NCBI GenBank assembly: GCA_017506865.1
Contig: JAFCMP010000152.1
Coordinates: 1 to 64,000, forward strand
Reading direction: 5' to 3'
Length of the DNA stretch: 64,000 bases
Origin: Tribonema minus
Taxonomy: Eukaryota > Sar > Xanthophyceae > Tribonematales > Tribonemataceae
Shown: positions 46,901 through 57,339 of the stretch, in pieces
Position numbering within the stretch: position 1 is the first letter of the stretch
Layout of the letters: the number at the start of each line of letters is the position of its first letter
Position numbers and translations under genes: made by a program
The notes under the pieces: model-generated
The model's database searches: none
What the model saw: the letters and a program-made list of their open reading frames with translations, nothing else
Told to the model about the DNA's origin: nothing

Positions 46901-49900
46901 GATTTTAATGCGGCGGCAACATATTGCATGTTGAGAGCATGCAACATGCGTTGGGTTCACAATGGCACCACTATCAGGTACCATTTTGCCTCCTTCCCAC
47001 TGCATGATTGTCACCAGCCCATCTTCATCACTTCATCAAACTGCCTTAACCAGCTTCTTACAATTACGTGGAGTGAACGTGCATGATGAAGTAAAGGCAA
47101 ATCGCATGTGAACTTCAACAGTGGAGCGTCACCTGATGGCCATCACCATGCCTGCCACCGCCTCGGCCAGCTCCTCGCAGTTGAATGTGCCCTCGGAGGG
47201 GTCTTCCTTGCACTCGCTCATGGCGGCATGCACCTGTTGAGCAATGCAGAGGGGGGGGGGGGGGGGTGAGCGCTGTTGTCACTTACTGTAGTTTCCGTGT
47301 CTGATTTGTGTCTGATTTAAAAGTCAACACTCATGGCAGCGTGTACCTGTTGAGCAATGCGGGGGGGGGGGGGGGGGTTGAGCAATGTCATCACTGTCAG
47401 TACGCATAGTTCGTGTACTGAGCAATACATACCGTTGTGGTTGAAATCAACATTGGGATGGATGCTCAGCGGGATATGCTGAGCCCATGCCAAGGAGGGG
47501 GGGCGGGTGACCGCTATCATTGCCGTTGGCACAAACTTTTCGAATCAGGTTTTGTGCACTTCACGTTCAGCGCAGGCACCATGTGCACCTTTGGAGCAAT
47601 ATATATGAGGGGTGGCGGAGCACTGACATCACTGTGAACGCTCCGTCGGCGCACGCGTGCCATCGTTGCTGTCACTCGCAGATCTACCTGTAGCAAAGGC
47701 GCACATGCAGATACTTGCCGCCTGAACTGCCGCGACAGCAGCCGTAGCGACTGCCCCAGCCACAAACCTCATCTGTTCGCTTCAGCATGGCAACACTCCT
47801 GTCAGCGCACGCGCCACCGGTCACGTGCCACAACGGCAGCACCAGCTGCGTGGGTCGCCTGGGAGTGGCCTTGACTACATTCATAGGTCACTCTTTGAAG
47901 TACTCGACAAATTCAACCCTTAAGTCCCGAACCCTGCTGCAAGCACACTTTTACACAGCGGCGTTGTGCCCTCCGTGTGCACTCCGCAACCCTGACGCTG
48001 ACGTAGCCTGACCCAGCTGGGCGAACTTCACCATGGCAAACTTCAACATATGAGCAGACGTCAATATGGTAAACTACAACACTTCAGGGGCCCGTCACCT
48101 GCACGAGCGGCAGCCCGAGATTGGCGCCCATGATGCACTGGATCGCGTCCGTGTGGCTGATGCGCTGCTGCTCGTCCGCGCGCAGCACGGCGCGCACGTG
48201 GTCGCAGAGCGCTGCCTCCTCGCGCGGCACGTCCTGCAAAGCGAAACGGCAGCAGCGGTGGCGATGGTGAGTGTGAGGTGCGGCAGTTGGGTGATGATGC
48301 TCAGCACGGCGCGCACGTGGTCGCAGAGCGCTGTCTCCTCGCGCAGCTCGTCGTGCAAGGCAAGATGGCGGCGGCGGCAGCGGTGCAGTGCGCGTGAAGG
48401 TGCGTGAACGAAAGTGCTGCAGCTGGATGGTGATGCTCAGCGTGTGACCGCAGAGCGCTGCCTCCCCCTGGCGCGGCACGCCCTGCGAGGCAAAGCGGCA
48501 GCAGCGGCGGTGATGGTAAGTGTGAGGTGCGGCTGTTGGATGATGATGCTAAGCATGTGGTCACAGAGCGCCGCCTCCTAGCGCGGCACGTCCTGCAAAG
48601 CAAAGTGGCAGCAGCGGCGACGATGCGCAGCACGGCGGCTCTCAGAAGCGTCACCGACTCAGCGTTGGAATGCAGCCACCAGTTGTGTTTACACACTGCA
48701 GGCGATCTCAAGGGCATTGCTTCTAGCGTGCAGACGGCGCTCCTCAATCAGGCTAGCATGATTCTGATAACAGTGCTCAGTAGATGAACGCAGAGCGCTG
48801 CCTCCTCGCGCAGCACGCAGCGCAGTGGCACGGCAGCAGCGTCAGCGATGCGCAGCGGTGCAGTGCATGTAAAGTTGCAGCGCAGTGGCACGGCAGCAGC
48901 GGCAGCCATGCGCAGCGGTGCAGTGCGCGTAAAGTTGCGTCAACTAAAGTGCTGCAGCTGGATTGTGATGCTCAGCATGTGACCGCAGAGTCGCGCAGCA
49001 CATCCTGCGAGCAGCGGCAGCGCCACCATGTCCAGCAGCATGTTGATGCGACAGGCACAAACTCCTCATAGTCGATGACACCGTCGTTTTTCCTGTTCCA
49101 GACTTGAACTTCATGATAAATACAGAAACCGTGAGAATATGTACCTGTAACTGCCGCGCCACCATGTCCAGCAGCATGTTGAACGCGACGGGGACGAACT
49201 CCTCATAGTCGATAACGCCGTCGTTGTTCCTGTCCACGACAGTCATCATGAGGTTGAGCTCGCGCCTTGTGAAGCCCAGGCCGGAGTCGCGCAGGCACTT
49301 GAGGAACTCGGCGCGGTCAAGGGTGCCGTTGCCGTCGACATCCACGCCGCGGAACACCTGCAGTGATATACCATGGTGTGTTCTTAAATACGCATGCTAG
49401 TGATCGCACCATGCATTCACGCGTGCTATCGTACGAGTACAACAATCACATGATACACTTGCGTATAAATCTTTTTACTAATTACTGTACCACAGGTATG
49501 TTGTGGAGCAGGGTACAAGAAAAGGCATGTGGTCTAGGATGCTATTGCCATCTACATCCATGCCGCAGAAGACCTGCAATGATATATATTGTGCATTTGC
49601 GTGTTCTCTGTTTTGTCGCAATGAAACTGATGCAAGTGGCTGATGCGTGCATCAAGGTGTGCGTGGTCAATACGTGTCCTCAGTGTCGTGGCAAAGACAA
49701 CGAGAATTACCAGATTAACGCGTCAAAATGTGCGCGGTCAAGTATGGTGTTGCCGTTGCCGTCGACATCCACGCCGCGGAAGACCTGCAGTGATGTGATG
49801 ACGTGCTGTAGATCGCACCACGCACCATATGTATACGTCTACTTTCACAGAAGCACGGCAATCACATTGTACGCTTGCGTGTTGATCATGCAAATTACCG

Positions 49901-52896
49901 CACCATATGCATGTTTACTTCAGTATACAAGAAGAGGCATGTGCTCAAGCATGCCGTTGCCATCGATGTCAACGCCTTGGAGGACCTGCGGGCATGAGGA
50001 GTTGCCTATTCTCGACAACAGATTATAACAATGATGACAATGATAGCCAATGAAGCCAATGTCCCCCCATGACACTGGAGCGCCAAAAGCATCAGTGCTC
50101 AAACGAACGTGCCTATATACCCTACCGATAAAAGCCTTACCTCACATACTACTGCACATACCTATTGTTAAAAGCGGTGCCTTGCGTATGCTCGCCTCCA
50201 GCTGCCCCTTTGGCTGACCCTTCAGCACCAAGTCCTTGCCCCTCCATCCCCATGACGCTGGAGCGCCAAATGTGTCAGTGCTCGTGCAAAACGTGCCTAC
50301 ATGCCCTACAGTTGAAGGGTTGCCTCTAAAGCCTTATGTCAATCACACATTGTTGTTATGATTATGGTCATTACCTCGCGTATGCTCGCCTCCAGCTCCT
50401 CCTTCGGCAGGCCCTTGAGCATCAAGTCCTCGCCCCCCCCCCCTCATGACACTGGAGCGCCAGATGCATCAGTGCTCATGCAAACGTGCCTATATACCCT
50501 ACATTCAAAGGGCTGCCTCTAAAACCTTACTATCATAATTATCATCATTAATATTGTCATCAATTACCTCGCGTATGCTCGCTTCCAGCTCCCTTTTTGG
50601 CACCCCCTTGAGCAAAAAGTCTTTGCCCCCCCCCCCCCCCCCCCATGAGCGCCAGATGCGTCAGTGCTCATGCAAAACGTGCCTGCCTACTACCCTGCAG
50701 TGGAAGAGTTGCCTCTAGGAAACCTCACCTCGCGTATGCTCGCCTCCAGCTCCCCCTTCGGCAGGCCCTTGAGCAAGAAGTCCTTAGCCTCCTCCTTGGC
50801 GCTAGATCGACGCGTGCGCGCGGTCGACGCGTACGACTCCTTCGCCAGCAGCGCCATCACCAGATCCACCGCGACCGGCACAAACTCTTTGTACTCCACT
50901 ACGCCGTTGTCATTCTCATCCGCCTCCGCCAGAATGTGCAGGACGTCCGAGTCCGAAAGTTCAAGTTCCTCCGCCAGCAAGTTGAAGATCTCCTGAAACT
51001 CGCGCCGCGACAGCGAGCCGTTGCCGTCCGTGTCGGCCTCCGTGAAGAGCAGCGAGATGCGGTCCACGAGCGCCTCGTTGGTGAGGCCCTCGGCCTGCAG
51101 CGGCATCGCTCCGCTGACATTTGCCTCGCGCGTCGTCACGCGCATGCCGAGAGGCGTCGCCAGGCTGTCGGCTGCGCGGCAACGCGGAGCCATCATGCAT
51201 CAGACGGTTAATAAGGCAGCCTAATGGGGGATGTGGGTTTTCGATTGGTCGCAACATTAATGAGGCGCATGGCGCCGCTCACGTTCGCCTCGCGCGTCGT
51301 CACGCGCATGCCGAGCGGCGTCGCCAGGCTGTCGGCTGCGTGGCGACCACAGTTACAAGGCGCCATCATGCATCAGACGGTTGATGGGGGGTTGGGTTTG
51401 TCAGTGCTGTTTGCATCGCTGGTGAGGCCCTCCGCCTGCAGCAGCATGGTGCCGCTCACATTTGCTTCGCGCGCATGCTGAGCGGCGTCGCTGTCGGCAG
51501 CGCGGCGACCGCGGCAACGATAAGGCGCCATCATTCATCAGACACTCACTGTCAAGGCAGCAGAGTGAGATGAAATTGGATTTGCATTTTGGCGCGTTTC
51601 AGGCAAGGTCCTTAACCGGCTGCCGCGCGGTGCCGCTCACGTTTTGCATCGTGCGTCATCATGCGTATCCCCTGCCGAATGCGCGGCGTCCGTCGACGAT
51701 GTCTGCCAGCCAGCAACGGCAGTGCTCTGCAGGCGTGCTGATGATGAGCGTCATTGTGCTTATGGCGGTGACCATAGGCTGATGTCGATGATTGGATGGT
51801 CGGACGCGTCACGCGCAGCGCAGCCACAGCAGCGAGATGCGGCACCCGCACATATGGGGTAGGTAAGTATTGGAAGGTATACATCAGCGCGGGCGCGCCG
51901 CTGATGACAGCTTCCAAGGATGAAAGCTGTGCGTATATGTCGGTGCTTCGCGAAGAAGCAGGGTGCGTGTGTGTTACTGGTGTTAACAAATCAACCCTGT
52001 TCCCGAGCTGCACTCTGTTGGCGAGCATGTCCTACGGAGACGCGGAACAATTGAGTCGTGCATGCATGAACATACCTGTCAGGTGCAGCCGATCGTGGAC
52101 ACGCAGATTGCAAACATTAGGTTATGGGTGCCACACTTCAGTGGCAGTGCTCGTAGCACGTGCCAAGGCGGTAGCAAGTCTGCGGCTCTGTGACAGAGAA
52201 GCGAGTGCTTCGTGAGCAGCTTGTGCACCTGCAGCAGCAGGGCAGCTCCAAGAATTCTGCGAAAATGCAGCACCAGACCACTGCCGCCCTAGTCTGATGT
52301 ACTGACACAGAGCTGTCGTAGATTGCTGACTTCTTGAATCACCACCCACGATCTGGTGTGGTGGATTATTGCATGTTTGTTTCACCGACACCCCAGGGTT
52401 TAAAATGGTATAATGTCGCCGTCTGCTCGCAGCTGCCCACTGGCAGTGCATGCCACGTATCAACAAGTCTCTCGCCTGATGCAGACTTTGTCAACTTCAA
52501 CGATGAACGCGCACGCCATCTTAGTCATGGTTTTGTCGCGCCTGCTAAACCGTTTCAGTGCCGCAGTGCAGAAATCAGGGAGATCGGCCGTGGCACAGGC
52601 TCGTAGTCTACACAGACCAGTGTGCAGCCCATGCGAGGTTCACCTGCAGATTCAGCGCCCGTGCTCTCGCCAGCTCCTGCGCCATGCACATCGCCTGTCG
52701 CTATGCTGGCATCCTCTCCTGCATCGTGAAGATCCCTGAAATATGCATAAGCCCAACTGTTGATGTCCTCTGGTTGCTCCTTGATGGCGGCCTTGGCGAA
52801 GGCCCGCAGTATGCCGGGGAGCGCAGCGGGCACATCGAACTGTCGAGTGAAATCTTCTGTGTCCTGAAGGGGGTGAGGCTGCGTCAGCGACTCCAT
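43969..52896 (-). CDS. RSP7: RSP7-like flagellar radial spoke protein (RIIa domain plus EF-hands)
   Basis: Exons (minus): 52896-52644, 51171-50729, 49357-49145, 48233-48099, 47233-47133, 46377-46326, 45646-45461 and 44184-43969. All phases close, giving 532 aa (about 58 kDa expected). Residues 22-55 form an RIIa/R2D2 dimerisation-docking helix pair (VPAALPGILRAFAKAAI, then QPEDINSWAYAYFRDL). Four canonical EF-hand loops follow: DTDGNGSLSRRE (131-142), DENDNGVVEYKE (169-180), DVDGNGTLDRAE (238-249) and DRNNDGVIDYEE (274-285). The later exons look like degenerate EF-hands. RIIa followed by EF-hands at this size matches Chlamydomonas RSP7, which sits in the radial spoke stalk and may link Ca2+ to dynein control. 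A CABYR/EFCAB-type protein is the alternative. The C-terminus is Gly/Ser-rich and acidic. It shares a 194-bp upstream region with PI synthase. Confidence 0.85.
44330..45030 (-). repeat. Tandem units in RSP7 intron 7
   Basis: An approximately 320-bp unit containing AATGGCAGCGCGTGYGT, GTGCGGCGCGCACAG and CCACCACTKG blocks occurs at about 44530-44720 and 44850-45020. Partial copies lie near 44340-44480. It is intronic, and I could not align it with an exon edge. Confidence 0.7.
45330..45835 (-). repeat. Junction arrays on both sides of RSP7 exon 7
   Basis: The exon 7 end (AGFPGLNAQQLQ plus donor), real at 45461-45510, has a copy at about 45333-45402. The exon 7 start (EIEGMDSGAFTEKLRTV), real at 45595-45646, has a copy at about 45773-45830. 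Both ends of one exon are thus echoed in the flanking introns. Confidence 0.85.
46425..46690. repeat. Tandem pair with CCCTAA insertions in RSP7 intron 5
   Basis: A unit (GACGCTGCACGCTGTGAG ... CAGCGTTGAGGGAGCGGTGC) at 46428-46500 recurs at 46598-46690. The second copy has about 25 bp of CCCTAA repeat (46629-46654) where the first has none. The first copy is followed by a long CCCTAA tract (46506-46563). Confidence 0.8.
48150..48930 (-). repeat. Junction array at the RSP7 exon 4 acceptor
   Basis: The exon 4 start (DVPREEAALCDHVRAVL) and intron tail, real at about 48185-48245, recur at about 48300-48365, 48445-48500, 48555-48605 and 48783-48830. Weaker copies lie near 48880-49010. The period is about 110-130 bp. 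Copies keep CAGAGCGCTGCCTCCTCGCG and a GGCAGCAGCGG intron block. Confidence 0.85.
49015..49990 (-). repeat. Junction arrays on both sides of RSP7 exon 3 (EF-hand edges)
   Basis: The exon 3 end (coding NNDGVIDYEEFVPVAFNMLL, real at 49145-49222) has a copy at about 49018-49105. The exon 3 start (coding FRGVDVDGNGTLDRAEF, real at 49305-49357) has copies at about 49530-49580, 49728-49790 and 49930-49990, with a period near 200 bp. The Ca2+-loop codons for DVDGNG are still readable in the copies. Confidence 0.87.
50080..50795 (-). repeat. Junction array at the RSP7 exon 2 donor
   Basis: The exon 2 end (coding DFLLKGLPKGELEASIRE, real at 50729-50790) recurs at about 50568-50625, 50375-50432 and 50172-50235. 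The period is about 190 bp. Each copy is followed by the same intron head, containing poly-C and the block ATGACACTGGAGCGCCA with GTGCCTATATACCCTACA or variants. Confidence 0.9.
51100..51700 (-). repeat. Junction array at the RSP7 exon 2 acceptor
   Basis: The exon 2 start (coding ADSLATPLGMRVTTREANVS, real at 51110-51171) and adjoining intron recur at about 51280-51350, 51455-51515 and, more weakly, 51630-51710. Each is followed by CATCATGCATCAGACGGTT or a variant. Confidence 0.85.
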
Positions 52897-53090
52897 CCCG
52901 CTTCAGTGGTGTGGCGTGCTTCCTGCTTTGCCTCTATTTTCCGTTACGATTTGAAGTTCACAAGTTGAAGTGCAATAGATTTGGATCCAAAGTAAGCTGA
53001 GTGCTGCAGCAGCAGTCACTCTGATACTTTTGCAGGGAGCTGAATACGCCAAGTCGCTACAGGAGGGCCGAGGGCAGAGACTCGCACACT
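52897..53090. promoter_or_regulatory. Shared head-to-head upstream region of RSP7-like gene and PI synthase
   Basis: Only 194 bp separate the two divergent start codons. A TTTGCAG acceptor-like site at about 53030 could mark a spliced 5' UTR of the PI synthase transcript. No obvious TATA box is seen. Confidence 0.55.
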
Positions 53091-55870
53091 ATGACATACA
53101 GCTACGTGAGGATGGGTGTCTTGGGGCAACTGCGCGTCGTCGTGTTGGTATTGGCTTGCGCTGTCACGCTCGCTGCTGCTGAATCAGCAAGCAGCATCGC
53201 CGCGCCGCTGGTGCGCACAGCACAGGCGGATGCTGATGCTCGCATAGCCGCGCAACGTCACAGGATCCCAGCGTTCAGCAGGAGAAGGGGCGTGGCTAAC
53301 GCTGCCTTGAGGGGGGGGGGAGGCTATAGGTTGAGGAGAGGCACCCCTGGAGACACCCCATTGCAGGTGAGTCGCAGCATTTGCTGACTTACATGCACAG
53401 CCTGAGGAACCACGGGAGAGCATCGCGCTCCTCTGCATGGGACACTTCAGGTCACACATCAAAATCAGGTCGTGGAGGGGATATTGCCTACGCAAAGCAT
53501 GTTTGCCGGGAAACATTATGCAAGCCCGCTAACAGTGAGCACTGATGTAGACAATTCACGTTGCAGGCTGCTTGGCGTAATGCCTCCCCCCCCCCCATTG
53601 CAGGTGTTTCTGTACTGGCCGAACATGATCGGCTACTCGAGGATCGTGCTCATGGTGGTCAGTGTGCGTACCGCGCTCTGGCGCTGGCAGCTGTCCATCG
53701 GCTGCTACCTGCTCTCATTCGCACTTGACGGGGTGGACGGCATGGCCGCACGAAAGCTCAACCAAACTTCCAGGCTGGGCTCCGTGCTGGACATGGTCAC
53801 TGACAGGTGCGGAAGTGTAACTGCTGCGGATGTAACTGCTGCAACTGCCTTGACTGTGGAATTCCATGATGCCCGGCGCGAACCTCGCATACAAGGATGC
53901 TGACGCTATGCTGCCAGGTGCGTGTGCTGCACGCCGTTGCCGATATGCAATGCCGCACTCAAATCGTTATTACTGGTGCTTGAAATGCACCACCTGCACT
54001 CAGCCATGGCACTCCACACCGGTGCACACCCTCAAACCCCAGTTGTCACCGCCCTCCGCGTGGGCGACGCGCGACAGCCACGCTCCTCGTGATAGCAGCA
54101 GCGCTCGTGCACACTCTGACGAGCAGCCACTGCCCGTGTGCTGTGAGGCAGCTACCATGACATCGTGCATAGGAAATTGCTGCACATGTCATTTCGTGAC
54201 GCCTTCCATCCTCTGCCCTCCCGCGAAAGGTGTGCAGCGGCGACGCTCCTCAATGCTGGCAGCGCTCAGAATTCATACATACTTCAAGTATGAAGTAAAT
54301 CACAGCAGAATTCAACTCGTTGGCCCTGAACGCCCCCTCTGTACGCCAGGTGCGCAACGGCGACGCTCCTCGTGGTGCTGTCAGCGCTCAGATTGTTTTG
54401 ACGTTTTATACAAACTTCACAAAGTATTTATAAAATTAATCATCGCTCACTTCAAACCATCTTCTATTCTCCGCACTCCACATGGAAGGTGCGCGACGGC
54501 GACGCTCCTCATGGTACTGTCAACGCTCAGATTTCATACATACTTCAATTTCAACTATTTGACCCTGAATGCCCCCTGTATGCGAGGTGTGCGACGGTGA
54601 CGCTCCTCATGGTGCTGTCAGCACTTAGATTTGCTCATATATACTTCAAGTATGAAGTGATTACTGCAAACTTCAACTGTTTGGCCGCTCTGCACGCCAG
54701 GTGCGCAACAGCGACACTCCTCATGGTGCTGTCAGCGCTCAACCCGGCGTACATGCCCGGCGCCGCGGCCATGATGGCACTGGACATGTCCTCGCACTGG
54801 ACGCACATGTACCGCTCGCGCGCGCATCACAAGGCGGTGGCTGCGGATACCAACATCCTGCTGCGCGCCTAGTGAGTGGCGCGTGCAGCGCTTTCACACC
54901 GACGCAGCGTGCATGCATGCTGCGATGTCATGTAGTGTTCGTGTTTGTAGCCTCCAGGTGTCATGTCATGTGCGTGTGTGCAGCCTCCAGGCGCCTGTAC
55001 GTTGCAGGCGGTCGTGCCGGACACCAGCGCGCTGCTGCATACCATGTGTGCGTGTGTGTACCCTTCAGGCGTATGCTATCGTCGCAGATGCTGCAGTTCG
55101 CGCCTGATGCCAACGCAGCTCTGTGCGCGCGCAGTGCTCAGTGCCGTTTCACGCCAACACAGCGGCGCGCTTGCGCATGTTGCAATGTCGCGTGTATGTG
55201 TACATGTTATTCAAATGTGTGCTGCCGTTGCGGCTACTCGGGCAGGATACTCATGCGGTTCTGCAAGCCTAGTGGTCGCGCGTATAGGGCCGGGCGCTGA
55301 TTGCATCGGCACGGCGTGTTACGAACGAGGCGCCAGCAATGAAATACACTTTGAAGTGTGTATGGGCTCTACATAACGATCATTGCGTGCTCGCAATAGG
55401 CCGCAACAGCCGCTACAAGCTCGACCTTTGGGCTACGCGCGCTTCGGAAGCCTCAATACATACAGTACAAATCACCGTGAATTGACGCAGCTGAATAAGA
55501 CTGGCGCCCCGCCGGTTCGCACACGCATGCAGTCGTATCGCGTTCAAGGTTCACGTCTCTCGTGCTACGCACTATACTACACGCTCTTCTGACCACCACC
55601 ACCACCCCCTAATTCCCCCCCCCCTCCCCCCCCCCTCCCCTCCCCCGTAGCTACGGCTGCAAGCCGCTCTTTATGGGCGCCATCGTCTCTGCGGAGGCTT
55701 TCTACGTGCTGCTGTACGTAAGGCACTGGGTGGGGGCGGGGGAGGGGGCGCGGGCCCTGCGCTGGGCGCTGCGCGCGGCGACCCCGGGGTGGCTGCTCAA
55801 GCAGGTCGTCAACACGGCTCAGCTGTGCTCTGCGCTCGCCGACATTGCCACCAATGACGCTGCGCCGTAG
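53091..55870 (+). CDS. PIS1: Phosphatidylinositol synthase (CDP-diacylglycerol-inositol 3-phosphatidyltransferase)
   Basis: Exons: 53091-53366, 53604-53806, 54701-54871 and 55651-55870, phases closed, 289 aa. The full CDP-alcohol phosphotransferase motif D-x2-DG-x2-AR-x8-G-x3-D-x3-D is present across residues 134-159 (DGVDGMAARKLNQ ... VLDMVTD). The enzyme joins CDP-diacylglycerol and myo-inositol in the ER membrane. PIS-specific landmarks are FLYWPNMIGYSRIV, MALDMSSHWTHMY, SHK-like AHHKAV, and NILLRAYYGCKPLF across intron 3. The catalytic domain starts at residue 93. Before it, exon 1 adds a hydrophobic helix (about 8-30, LGQLRVVVLVLACAVTLAAA) and an Arg/Ala-rich stretch, absent from the 213-aa human enzyme. 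This may be a signal anchor, or a signal plus transit peptide. Met8 is an alternative start. The C-terminus is helical and Ala-rich. Confidence 0.9.
54220..54745 (+). repeat. Junction array at the PI synthase exon 3 acceptor
   Basis: The exon 3 start (coding CATATLLMVLSALN, real from 54701) has four upstream copies at about 54232-54275, 54350-54392, 54490-54532 and 54588-54632. Each has AGGTGYGC at its head, then GACGCTCCTCATGGTGCTGT or close variants. Each is followed by an ACATACTTCAAGTATGAAGT block and a GGCCCTGAACGCCCCC block. Period about 100-140 bp. Confidence 0.88.
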
Positions 55871-56839
55871 CCGCGGTCGGGTGCTGAGCGGTGATGGACG
55901 TCAATTGCCGACGATGCGAGTGGGAGGGGGGGGGGGGGGGCACTTGCCCATGACATAGGACTTGCGGTGGTAGGACTGGCGGTGGTATGGCGGCTATGTT
56001 CATGTGAAAGTAACATGCATTAGCAGGTCGCTGCTGTGCGCATGGAGGGAGGGGGTGGCTCCTGCTGGGGAGGAGGAAATTCTTGCGGCGGTAGCAGGTG
56101 TCAGATTGTGAGCAGGCGGGAGCGGTGCACTACTGTAGGTGGCTGCAAGCTGCTGTCACACACACAGTGACAGCGCTTCGCGTGATACTCTGACATTCTA
56201 AACTGGTGGTGGTGTGCCATTGCCCAGGTGCAGTAGCGCTGCTGTACTGCGATGACCGGCGCCAGTACCGGGCAATGCATGTGCCCCAGAGCATTGTAGC
56301 ACGCATTTGTGCTGGTGTCACAATGCCCGCAGGCGACAGACATTACGCTCATCCTCATTGAACTTGAAGTGTTCGTTGTGTTGCACGCCTTCCGCTGGGT
56401 GGTACGTGGCCTACCATAGTCTAGAAGTGCGTTTCACTGCGCACGCTGGCGTGGCTTGGTGCGTCCAGTCCAGTGTCCCATTTAAATTGATAACGCACAT
56501 GCCACTGCATTGCGGCGAGTGTATTCTTTCTTGTCGTTTCTAAAATGCCAGCATGTGACAGCAAAACATGCATCATCACCATGAGCAAATGCTGACTGAC
56601 TGACATGAGTAAGAAAATAACTTCACAGAACAGCTCATAGCAGAAATCAGCGCTGTATATGGCGGCAGCTGCCTTTGTTGTGCAATCCGGTGGCAATAAA
56701 TGTAAGCGTCTACTTGCAACCTGCTTGGGCGGGCTGCTTCTATCACCCTGCGTGCCGCGAGGTTGAAGTTGAAGGCACGGGAGCGAGTCACACACCCGGC
56801 GTGTCACCAGTGTGCAGCTAATCACAAATTCCTCGCCCA

Positions 56840-57010
56840 CGACATACCAGGGACTACCGTCAGCAACCACCACTTTCCAACCAACATGGCCCAGCAGCAC
56901 CCACAGGCCCACTACTACGTCAACAACGGCGTCGTGACGATGAGGGTGGGATGCTCGCTCGCGCGTGAGTGTCTTGTTTCACCGTCGAGTGTGGACGAGG
57001 CTGGTATCGC
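56840..57010 (+). repeat. Third copy of the MAQQ unit
   Basis: From ATG 56886 the unit reads MAQQHPQAHYYVNNGVVTMR, then diverges. It shares the upstream ACTTTCCAACCAMCATGGCC and downstream GTGTCTTGTTTCACCGTCGAG blocks with the copy at 13157. The two lie 43.7 kb apart, so this is a dispersed repeat. It precedes the zinc-finger/ankyrin remnant. Confidence 0.75.
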
Positions 57011-57339
57011 AGATCGCACACAGCTGCTGGTCACGCGGCACGGCTCGCGCAACAGCAAAAGCCTGCATGCACGAATCACAATGACTAGGTTTCGGCATCT
57101 CCAGCATTAGTCAGCGTCGCACCTGCCAGATTTTTGGTGCACCTAGGCAGCAGTCGTCAACCGAATGAGTGTTCAGACTGTGTACAGGACCGCGCTGCGT
57201 CGTTCCTTTGTCCCGCAACCTTTGAAGTCTTGTCTGGTCGCGCTTTCCAGCCGTGCTCCGGTTTCATTGATTTGCTGCCCCCCCTTGATTGCGTTGCCCT
57301 CTTGCTTCAGTTTCTGTAGTGATACTGTACTGTAGTTTG

